From Sandaracinaceae bacterium (GTDB lineage: Bacteria > Myxococcota_A > Polyangia > Polyangiales > JAFGIB01), in NCBI GenBank assembly GCA_017881145.1, contig JADGRG010000480.1, positions 1-5,185 on the forward strand: a stretch of 5,185 bases of DNA. Direction: 5' to 3'. Below, piece by piece: positions 1-5,119 of the stretch; within the stretch, counting starts at the first letter, position 1; the number at the start of each line of letters is the position of its first letter. The position numbers and the translations under genes are program-made. Under the pieces are notes generated by a model that saw only the letters and a list, made by a program, of their open reading frames with translations, made no database searches and was not told the origin of the DNA.

Positions 1-52
1 ATAACTTTGGCCAGGCTGGTCGTACCGGCGCTGACCACATAGACTTCTGGCC

Positions 53-2008
53 ATGGCGGAGGAGAAACACAGCCTGCTCGACGAAGAGGGCGTCACCATC
101 GTCAAGCTTCCGGAGCCTCCATCGGGGCATCGCCACGTCAGCAGCAAGGCCTCGGTTGGGTTCGCAGCCAAGGCGGCTGGCGATGAATCCACTGCGCTGG
201 TCGATGCCAGTGGCCTGCCGCCCGACGCCGCGCACGACGAAAGCCGCTACACCGAGCGCGAGCTGCTCGGCGAAGGCGGCATGGGGAAGATCTTCCTGCA
301 GCACGACGGGCGCATCGGCCGCGACATCGCGATGAAGGTCTTGCGCACGCGCTACGCGAAACAGGCGGACACACTCGCTCGCTTCGTGCGCGAAGCTCGC
401 ATCCAAGGTCAGCTGGAACATCCGTCCATCGTTCCGGTCTACGACCTGATGCGCAGGCCGAACGGCGATGTCTGCTTCACCATGAAGCGCGTTCGCGGCA
501 AGACCATCGAGCAAATCGTCGATGGGCTCTCGCGCAAGGACAAGCACTTCATCGACACCTACCCACGTCGTAAGCTGCTGCGCAACTTCGCTGCGGCTTG
601 CTTGGCCGTCGACTTCGCGCACACGCGCGGCGTGCTGCACCGTGATCTCAAGCCGAGCAACATCATGATCGGTGATTACGGCGAGATCTACGTGCTCGAC
701 TGGGGCCTATCGAAGGTGGCAGGGCTGCCCGACATCCCCGTGCACAAGGACAAAGAGCAGCCCGTGGCGCTGCCCGATGACGCCGGAGCACGCACCATGG
801 ATGGCGCGGTCCTGGGCACGCCGGGCTATATGTCGCCCGAGCAAGCGCGCGGCGAAACCGGCGGCCTCGATGCGCGCTCGGACATCTACTCGCTCGGCGC
901 GATCCTCTACGAGATGCTCGCGCTGCAGCCGCTGCACAGCCGTGGCAGCGTCTCGGGGATGATGAACTCCACGGTGCGCGGGACCGACGGCCGGCCCTCG
1001 TTCCGCTCGCCACAGCGCAGCATTCCTTCGGAGCTCGACGCCATCAGCGTCAAAGCCACCCAGTTGGAGCGCGACCACCGCTTCACCTCGGCGCGCGAGC
1101 TACACGACGCCATCGAGCGTTACCTCGACGGTGAGCAGGACATGAAGCTGATGCGCGAGATGGCGCAGGCCCATGCGCGTGCCGCCGAAGTCGCCGCTGA
1201 ATACGCGCTGGCTGGTGGGCCGAACGCGCGCGAGGAACGTGTGCGCGCGCTGCGCGAGGTGGGCCGAGCTCTGGCGCTCGATCCTTCGCACACCGAAGCG
1301 CAACGCGTGCTGCTCAAGCTCTTGGCGGAGCCTCCCAACGAGCTCCCCGACGAGGAGCGCCTGGAGGTGCTCGAAAACGACGCCGACGCCGGTCGGGTCA
1401 CCACCAGCATCAACGGCTACTACCACCTCTCTTTCGTGATCACGACGTTGCTCGTGCTCTGGATGGGTGTGCGCTCCTGGATCGCGCTCTCGCTCTACGC
1501 GGTGGTCAGCGCAGCCACCGCCACCATCGCCTTCATGAGCGCGAGGGGCAGGCTCTCACCAAGCTATCGACTCTTTGCCAACGTGATCTCCGGCACGCTC
1601 GCCATCGGCTTCATGAGCACGATGTTCGGGCCGCTCTTCCTGATTCCAGGGCTCGCCGCCATGAGCACCATGGCGTCGTCGTTCAACACCTCGTCGCGCG
1701 GCGCGCGCGCGCTGGTCATCTCGATCGGCGTGTTGGCGGTGCTGGTGCCGCTCTTGTTGGAGGGCATCGGCCTGCTGCCGCCTTCGTATCGCTTCAGCAA
1801 TGGCGAGCTGGTGATCGTGCCGCGGATGCACAACTTCCCGCCCACCGCGACCATCGTCTTCCTCTCCTACATCGGCCTCGGTCACATCATCAGCATCTCA
1901 GTGCTGATGGGCCGGCTGCACGAATCTAGAATCGCCGCTCTACATCGCCTGCACCTGCACACCTGGCAGCTCAAGCAGCTCGTCTCTGACGAGACGAATA
2001 ACGGATAG
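53..2008 (+). CDS. Membrane-anchored eukaryotic-type Ser/Thr protein kinase
   Basis: A 651-residue kinase of the Hanks (PknB-like) type that phosphorylates Ser/Thr on target proteins from the cytoplasmic face of the membrane. Residues 1-65 are a low-complexity leader. The kinase domain spans about 66-358: glycine loop GEGGMG (73-78), ATP lysine K95, helix-C glutamate E114, catalytic HRDLKPSN (196-203, D198), metal-binding DWG (216-218) in place of DFG, and GTPGYMSPEQ (255-264). The activation segment has an insert of about 30 residues (222-250). Residues 390-425 look like one TPR-type helical hairpin. About six hydrophobic spans follow (roughly 457-473, 476-495, 507-524, 526-543, 551-572, 598-619) with no large extracellular sensor domain, then a short cytosolic tail. 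The ATG at 53 is the only reasonable start: its frame is closed by TGA at 32-34, and no clear Shine-Dalgarno is seen. All catalytic residues are present, so it should be active. Its target is unknown; the chaperone genes downstream are candidates by position only. Confidence 0.96.
   Translation: MAEEKHSLLDEEGVTIVKLPEPPSGHRHVSSKASVGFAAKAAGDESTALVDASGLPPDAAHDESRYTERELLGEGGMGKIFLQHDGRIGRDIAMKVLRTRYAKQADTLARFVREARIQGQLEHPSIVPVYDLMRRPNGDVCFTMKRVRGKTIEQIVDGLSRKDKHFIDTYPRRKLLRNFAAACLAVDFAHTRGVLHRDLKPSNIMIGDYGEIYVLDWGLSKVAGLPDIPVHKDKEQPVALPDDAGARTMDGAVLGTPGYMSPEQARGETGGLDARSDIYSLGAILYEMLALQPLHSRGSVSGMMNSTVRGTDGRPSFRSPQRSIPSELDAISVKATQLERDHRFTSARELHDAIERYLDGEQDMKLMREMAQAHARAAEVAAEYALAGGPNAREERVRALREVGRALALDPSHTEAQRVLLKLLAEPPNELPDEERLEVLENDADAGRVTTSINGYYHLSFVITTLLVLWMGVRSWIALSLYAVVSAATATIAFMSARGRLSPSYRLFANVISGTLAIGFMSTMFGPLFLIPGLAAMSTMASSFNTSSRGARALVISIGVLAVLVPLLLEGIGLLPPSYRFSNGELVIVPRMHNFPPTATIVFLSYIGLGHIISISVLMGRLHESRIAALHRLHLHTWQLKQLVSDETNNG
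1980..1997 (+). repeat. Perfect 7-bp hairpin at the 3' end of the kinase gene
   Basis: TCGTCTC at 1980-1986 pairs perfectly with GAGACGA at 1991-1997 around a TGAC loop. It lies in the last kinase codons, just before the stop. No U-run follows, so it is not an intrinsic terminator by itself. It may stabilise the mRNA end or be incidental. Confidence 0.35.
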
Positions 2009-2029
2009 ATAGCCGAGCCGCGAAGCCGG

Positions 2030-2065
2030 TCGCCGAGCATTCGGCGAAGGTCCCTTTTCTCGGCG
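2030..2065 (+). terminator. Possible weak terminator or attenuator hairpin between the kinase and GrpE-like genes
   Basis: TCGCCGA (2030-2036) pairs perfectly with TCGGCGA (2041-2047) around a GCAT loop. A short T stretch (TTTT at 2055-2058) follows, but 7 bases after the stem, which is poor for an intrinsic terminator. The 5' arm CGCCGAG (2031-2037) can instead pair with CTCGGCG at 2059-2065, so two mutually exclusive stems are possible. This is the only true gap between the kinase and the end of the chaperone cluster. It may attenuate read-through or separate two transcription units. Confidence 0.3.
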
Positions 2066-2090
2066 CAGACAAGCATGCGATGGGGCTGCC

Positions 2091-2666
2091 ATGTTGGGGT
2101 GGGTCCTCGCACGCTTTCGGCCACGTCTTGTCGAGCCGGTCCCGGCGGACGAACGTCCCGCCTGGGTCGGTGAGCTTCTGGAAGCGATTCAGAAGCAGAG
2201 CCGTGCCACCGCCAAGCAGAGCGCAAAGCTCGAAGGCACGCTGGGCGAGAGCCTTGCCATGCTGCGAAGCCTGGGTGAGGCGTTGGCACGGCAGGCCACG
2301 CCCGCAAGTCCGGCCGATGCGCTGCAGACCGCGCGGCAACACGCGCTGCTCTTCGACGCGCTGGATGGGCTCGACCAGGCGATCCGACTTGCCAGCGAGC
2401 CACATCTTGCCGCTGGTCTCGAGCGGATCGCCGAGCGCATCACGAGCTTCTGCGCGCACGCCGGCTTCCGCCGCATGCCTGGACAGGGAGCGCCTCCGGA
2501 TGCGCGCGTGATGCGGGTGGTGGGCTCGGAGCCGGACGCCGCGGTGGCGCCCGGGCATGTGAGTAGGGTAGTGCGCGCGGCGATTCTGCGTGGAGCAGAG
2601 CTGGTGCGCGAAGGTGAAGTGGTAGTTGCAGCCGCGGAGACAACGCATGAGCACATGGGGCATTGA
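2091..2666 (+). CDS. GrpE-like nucleotide-exchange factor (divergent)
   Basis: A 191-residue cytoplasmic protein, about the usual GrpE length. The order fits GrpE: a helical, coiled-coil-prone region (about 24-68), a four-helix-bundle-like segment (about 86-120, LFDALDGLDQAIRLA, which resembles the GrpE pattern LLPVLDNLERAL), then a C-terminal beta domain. That domain runs from DARVMRVV (137-144) to ILRGAELVREGEVVVAA (165-181), matching the GrpE ending of a glycine turn followed by a hydrophobic strand. GrpE proteins release ADP from Hsp70; here the partner would be the Hsp70 encoded directly downstream, whose start lies inside this gene (20-base overlap). The ATG at 2091 is preceded by GGGG at 2082-2085, a modest ribosome site. 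The N-terminus is unusual, beginning with a hydrophobic, arginine-containing stretch (MLGWVLARFR), perhaps a peripheral membrane contact. The sequence is far from housekeeping GrpE, so it is probably a dedicated paralogue. The call rests on pattern and context, not an alignment. Confidence 0.75.
   Translation: MLGWVLARFRPRLVEPVPADERPAWVGELLEAIQKQSRATAKQSAKLEGTLGESLAMLRSLGEALARQATPASPADALQTARQHALLFDALDGLDQAIRLASEPHLAAGLERIAERITSFCAHAGFRRMPGQGAPPDARVMRVVGSEPDAAVAPGHVSRVVRAAILRGAELVREGEVVVAAAETTHEHMGH
2636..2640 (+). promoter_or_regulatory. Ribosome binding site for the Hsp70 fragment
   Basis: GGAGA lies six bases before the ATG at 2647, inside the GrpE-like gene. It selects 2647 rather than the in-frame TTG at 2626 as the start, because the protein then begins MSTWGIDLGTTNS, the expected Hsp70 N-terminus. 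Confidence 0.7.
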
Positions 2667-3045
2667 TCTAGGCACGACGAACTCTTGCATCAGCCGCCTC
2701 TTGGCGGGCAAACCGACCGCGGTTCCTGTCGGCGGCGAGGTGATCGTGCCCTCGGTGGTGCTCTTCGACCGGGACCGCGTGGTGGTTGGCCGAGAGGCGC
2801 GCAACCTGGAGTTGTCCATGCCCGAGCGCTGTGTCCGCTCGGTGAAGCGCAGGATGGGGCGCGGCCCGGGCTATACGATCGCAGGCCGCACGATCTCGCC
2901 GGAGGAGGTCTCGGCCGAGATCCTGCGAGCGCTCAAGCAAGGTGCCGAGCAGACGACGGGTGAAGAGGTTCGCGACGTCGTGATCACCGTCCCAGCCTAC
3001 TTTGACGACGCCCAGCGACGCGCCACGCTGCGCGCGTGCGCGTGA
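2647..3045 (+). CDS. Truncated Hsp70 (DnaK-type) chaperone: N-terminal part of the ATPase domain only
   Basis: 132 residues that are unmistakably the start of an Hsp70: phosphate-1 motif IDLGTTNS (6-13), IVPSVVLF (33-40), VGREAR (47-52), SVKRRMGR (65-72, carrying the catalytic-type lysine K67), and VITVPAYFDDAQRRAT (112-127). Full-length Hsp70s have about 600 or more residues. This one stops just where the conserved AGL..RIINEPTAAALAYG region should begin, so phosphate-2, connect-2 and adenosine motifs, and the whole peptide-binding domain, are absent. The fragment cannot bind or hydrolyse ATP as a normal Hsp70. The stop (TGA 3043-3045) sits in the loop of a perfect inverted repeat (3027-3057). 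The next ORF resembles an Hsp70 lid, which suggests an internal deletion of about 1 kb with a frame change. It could be a real pseudogene or a sequence/assembly error. Identity as Hsp70 is certain; the state of the gene is not. Confidence 0.9.
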   Translation: MSTWGIDLGTTNSCISRLLAGKPTAVPVGGEVIVPSVVLFDRDRVVVGREARNLELSMPERCVRSVKRRMGRGPGYTIAGRTISPEEVSAEILRALKQGAEQTTGEEVRDVVITVPAYFDDAQRRATLRACA

Positions 3046-3057
3046 TCCGCGCGCAGC
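3027..3057. repeat. Perfect 10-bp inverted repeat at the Hsp70 break point
   Basis: GCTGCGCGCG (3027-3036) is the exact reverse complement of CGCGCGCAGC (3048-3057), with an 11-base spacer that contains the Hsp70 stop codon. The stem is all G-C except one pair and would be very stable. Hairpins like this favour polymerase slippage, deletion and assembly dropout, so it marks the probable deletion junction. TTT follows the 3' arm (3058-3060), but that is too short for a terminator. Confidence 0.75.
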
Positions 3058-3437
3058 TTTCGGAACGCGACCTGCTCTTGCGCGCTCGCGACGCGGCGCA
3101 AGCAGCGCTCGAAGTGGCGCGTTTCGTCGCGAGCCTGGCCACCGACGCCGGGGCACCCGCAGAGCTCGAATCGGTGGTGGCAGTGGCCCTGCGCGCCGTC
3201 GCGCGCTCGCTCGGCAGCGGCACAGTGACCGCCGGCAACCTCGATTCCCTGGCCGTGGTGGTCGCTGCGGCGCGACCCTACGCATCGCTCCGGCCGCTTG
3301 TGGCGACTGCGGTGCTCGGGGTGGATCTCTCTGCCGCCTCGGAGGTGGCGCTGCGCGAGCTCCTGCGTTTGGCACTGGCGGCGGACCCGAGTGCGACCAC
3401 GGCTTCTAGCCGCGGCCATCGAGTGGCACGTGGCTGA
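3036..3437 (+). CDS. Helical ORF resembling an Hsp70 C-terminal lid; probable fragment of the same broken gene
   Basis: High third-position GC shows this frame is coding from about 3042 to 3400. Possible starts are GTG at 3036 or GTG at 3042; the latter overlaps the upstream TGA as GTGA. The protein is almost entirely alpha-helical and alanine-rich. Its order resembles the Hsp70 lid: ERDLLLRARDAAQAALEVARF (9-29), compare the lid helix around EARNQADxLIYxxEK, then APAELESVVAVALRAVARSL (40-59), compare LPAELKxxVExAI. It has no trace of the Hsp70 peptide-binding beta domain. The last eight codons (from about 3414) lose the codon bias while the +1 frame gains it, so the ORF probably shifts frame near 3400-3410 and continues into the next ORF. 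The lid assignment is an inference from weak pattern similarity. The alternative is a separate small protein of unknown role, translationally coupled to its neighbours. Confidence 0.5.
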   Translation: MRVIRAQLSERDLLLRARDAAQAALEVARFVASLATDAGAPAELESVVAVALRAVARSLGSGTVTAGNLDSLAVVVAAARPYASLRPLVATAVLGVDLSAASEVALRELLRLALAADPSATTASSRGHRVARG

Positions 3438-4494
3438 CTCGAAAGCAGAAGGCGCCGGTCGCACTACGCCGCCGTGGATGGTGAGCGCGGTGGAGAGCGC
3501 ACTCGCGGCACCCACCGAACTGGTCCGCGCCTTGCGTCTTGCGCGCGACGCTGCTCTATCCAAGCGTGCGCGGAACAATCCCTGTGCTGAGCCTGTGCAC
3601 GCACTGCTCGAGATCCTGCCCGTCAAGCTCGCAGTGGCTACCGTCGAGGGCATCTGGGACCACGCCGACGGGAGTCTGCGGGCCGTGCTGGCAGAGCAAA
3701 GCGCTGTGGTGGTGGATCGGATGCACGAGCATCGCGCTGGCGACACGGTGAGTCTCGAGACGATGGCGCAGGCGCTGGCAGAGATGACCCCGGGCATGCC
3801 CGGTCCGTCGCTGCGGGAGGTTCGCAAGCTGATGCAGACCTCGCTGGGCCGGCGCATCGCAGAGGACCTCGCCGAAGAATCCGGAGCCAAGGCCGTGCTG
3901 CCCGCATCGATGGAGCGGGAGTTCTGGGCACTGGCGAGGCGTAGTGCGCCCTACGACGTCACAGTCCTGGAACGCGCCCTCACGCTAGGCACTGAGCGCG
4001 CTGAAGCGCAACGGCTGCTCCGTGAGCACCTGACCCACCGGCCGACGTTCCATGCGAGGCTCAGTGCACTGCGCGATGCGGTGCTGGCGGAGTGCTCGGC
4101 CGTCGCGTCGGCGATCGAGGAGCACTTCTGCGACGACATCACGCCGACCGCGATGGACGCCGCGCGCGTGCTCACGGCGCTGGATAAGAGTGGAGTGCCA
4201 CGACGTCTGCGCGACGCGCTGGCGCGCGAGCTGCTGCTTGCCGTGGAGCGCGAGCCCGAGCAAGCCGCGACGCCAGAGGTTGCCCGCGCGCTCAAAGTGG
4301 CACGGCGCCGCATCAAGCCACGCAACGCCAAGCAGGATAAGCCTCCCAAGCTCAAGAAAGAAAAGCCGCCAGCCAAGCGGCGAAAGACCAAGATTGCGCG
4401 CACTCCGGACCAAGCTGGCACCGTCGCGTCGACCGAGGCTGCGCAGCTCGAGCTGGTCGCCGCAGGCGAGGAGGAGCGCCGTGCACGAGGATGA
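3430..4494 (+). CDS. Unrecognised helical protein with a strongly basic C-terminal tail (possible extension of the Hsp70)
   Basis: 354 residues if started at GTG 3430, which overlaps the previous stop by 8 bases. ATG 3478 is another option, and neither has a clear Shine-Dalgarno. Coding bias in this frame already begins near 3405 (LLAAAIEWHVADSK), upstream of any start in a biased region, so the true protein is probably a continuation of the preceding ORF after a frameshift. I recognise no domain family. Residues 1-285 are predicted mostly helical, with no membrane segment or signal peptide. Residues 289-324 are about half Lys/Arg (KPPKLKKEKPPAKRRKTK at 304-321), followed by an acidic end (ELVAAGEEE). 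Such tails usually bind nucleic acid or other polyanions, which is inference here. It sits between the Hsp70 fragment and the J-like gene (14-base overlap), so it is likely a dedicated part of the chaperone system: a fused Hsp70 C-terminal domain, an adaptor, or a client. Confidence 0.65.
   Translation: MADSKAEGAGRTTPPWMVSAVESALAAPTELVRALRLARDAALSKRARNNPCAEPVHALLEILPVKLAVATVEGIWDHADGSLRAVLAEQSAVVVDRMHEHRAGDTVSLETMAQALAEMTPGMPGPSLREVRKLMQTSLGRRIAEDLAEESGAKAVLPASMEREFWALARRSAPYDVTVLERALTLGTERAEAQRLLREHLTHRPTFHARLSALRDAVLAECSAVASAIEEHFCDDITPTAMDAARVLTALDKSGVPRRLRDALARELLLAVEREPEQAATPEVARALKVARRRIKPRNAKQDKPPKLKKEKPPAKRRKTKIARTPDQAGTVASTEAAQLELVAAGEEERRARG
4469..4474 (+). promoter_or_regulatory. 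Strong ribosome binding site for the J-like gene
   Basis: AGGAGG, a perfect Shine-Dalgarno core, ends six bases before GTG 4481. It lies inside the end of the upstream gene and fixes GTG 4481 as the start, rather than the out-of-frame ATG at 4491. It is the best ribosome site in the window, consistent with efficient independent initiation of the last gene of the cluster. Confidence 0.85.
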
Positions 4495-4822
4495 TCCCTT
4501 CGACGCGCTCGGCATCAGCCCGACGCTGGACCGTGCCGCCATCAAAGCGGCCTACGTCGCTGCGGTGCGCCAAAGCCCGCCGCATGTCGACGAGCAGGCT
4601 TTCCGTCTGGTGCGCGCGGCGTATGAGAGTCTCTGCGATGCTGCGGCGGTGTCGCGTGCCTGGCTGCAGGCACCGCTCGACGTCGAGCGCGAGCTGGCGC
4701 GCTGGAACGCGACGTTCGCACGCCGGGTCGAGGCCGCCTGCGCCACCCAACGCGCCCGGGAAGATCGCGCCCACAGCGTAGAGCGGCTGATCGAGCATTG
4801 CACCCGCATCCGGATCAGGTAG
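4481..4822 (+). CDS. Small J-domain-like protein with a degenerate HPD motif
   Basis: 113 residues from GTG 4481. Residues 5-53 have the J-domain layout: DPFDALGIS (helix I), LDRAAIKAAYVAAVRQ (helix II), a loop, and AFRLVRAAYESLCD (helix III). The loop reads QSPPHVDEQAF, where the Hsp70-stimulating His-Pro-Asp would be expected. The His is Ser32, Pro33 is kept and the Asp is Pro34. A related class of short bacterial J-like proteins has HPPE.DPE.F in this place, and this sequence fits that pattern with the His lost too. J-proteins deliver clients and trigger ATP hydrolysis by Hsp70 through HPD, so this one should bind or regulate rather than stimulate in the usual way. Residues 54-113 are charged, helical and without zinc fingers, and may form a coiled coil. 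It overlaps the preceding gene by 14 bases and closes the chaperone cluster. Function is inferred from fold pattern and from its GrpE-like and Hsp70 neighbours. Confidence 0.75.
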   Translation: MHEDDPFDALGISPTLDRAAIKAAYVAAVRQSPPHVDEQAFRLVRAAYESLCDAAAVSRAWLQAPLDVERELARWNATFARRVEAACATQRAREDRAHSVERLIEHCTRIRIR

Positions 4823-4823
4823 T

Positions 4824-4890
4824 TGACATACGCGCCGAGCAGCCTGCGGCTCTCGGCGTGGTGACATACACGCCGAGCAGCCTGCGGCTC
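4824..4890 (+). repeat. Two 29-bp direct repeats directly after the J-like gene
   Basis: Copies at 4824-4852 and 4862-4890 begin TGACATAC and end GCCTGCGGCTC. They differ at one base (G4832 versus A4870), with a period of 38 bp. The first copy starts one base after the J-like stop codon. Each copy carries one hairpin 5' arm with an inner AGCC-TGC-GGCT stem. Such near-identical tandem units may be a local duplication or part of a dispersed palindromic element. Confidence 0.85.
4831..4882 (+). promoter_or_regulatory. Mutually exclusive hairpins downstream of the J-like gene
   Basis: The central arm CTCGGCGTG (4852-4860) can pair with CGCGCCGAG upstream (4831-4839, one G-U pair) or perfectly with CACGCCGAG downstream (4869-4877). 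In both cases the stem extends by GGCT/AGCC past one bulged C. The first form closes on a TGC loop, the second on an eight-base GTGACATA loop. No T-run follows, so neither is a standard intrinsic terminator. They could protect the 3' mRNA end, act as a Rho-dependent or attenuator structure, or be a repeat-family palindrome. Confidence 0.55.
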
Positions 4891-4905
4891 CCCGTACGTC
4901 GTCTT

Positions 4906-4922
4906 CTTCGTCCACGACGAAG
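4906..4922. repeat. Perfect 7-bp hairpin with a CAC triloop
   Basis: CTTCGTC (4906-4912) and GACGAAG (4916-4922) form a perfect stem with a three-base loop. No T-run is found on either strand next to it. It may belong to the 3' end structure of the chaperone transcript. Confidence 0.4.
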
Positions 4923-5119
4923 CCCGGGTACACGTGCTGGCGATAGCCCACCGTCCTTCCCGCCTCCCTGTTTCATTTCCGAAGCCGCGACCTCACGATC
5001 GCCCTGCCATCGCGATGGGTGCCGCTTGACACGGCGGTGGGGAAATTCGACGTTCATATCAGGTTGGTGCCGAATCGGACGGGTCGCAGCGCGCTTTCGG
5101 GAGATGCCAAGAGAGATCG
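4923..5119. other. Non-coding intergenic stretch
   Basis: With the repeat zone at 4823-4922, nearly 300 bases lie between the J-like gene and the next start. No frame on either strand shows convincing codon bias or a recognisable product; the minus-strand open frame at 4815-5057 is arginine-rich and runs through the repeats. A TTGACA at 5026-5031 could be a -35 element for the gene at 5120, but no good -10 box lies 16-18 bases downstream. Confidence 0.5.

Noticed and set aside
1..42. Possible tail of an upstream gene ending at TAG 40-42
   Set aside because: Only 13 codons are visible, codon bias is weak and no family can be recognised.
663..1013. Long minus-strand open frames opposite the kinase and the other genes
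   Set aside because: They are Arg/Ala/Ser-rich antisense shadows expected from codon bias in high-GC genes.
3790..3803. 14-bp perfect palindrome CCGGGCATGCCCGG
   Set aside because: It lies inside a coding region with normal codon use and can arise by chance at this GC content; no partner site was seen.
4823..4828. Second TTGACA, at the start of the first direct repeat
   Set aside because: No AT-rich -10 element follows; the second repeat copy has GTGACA, and the hairpin explains the conservation better.
4824..4890. CRISPR array
   Set aside because: Only two copies with a 9-base gap; far too few units and too short a spacer.
5026..5031. TTGACA as a -35 promoter box for the gene at 5120
   Set aside because: The best -10 candidates at 16-18 bases spacing (around GACGTT) match poorly and CATATC lies about 23 bases away, so a promoter cannot be supported.
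4815..5057. Minus-strand 80-codon open frame
   Set aside because: Arginine-rich translation, no ribosome site, runs through the direct repeats and hairpins; looks like a random open frame in GC-rich DNA.
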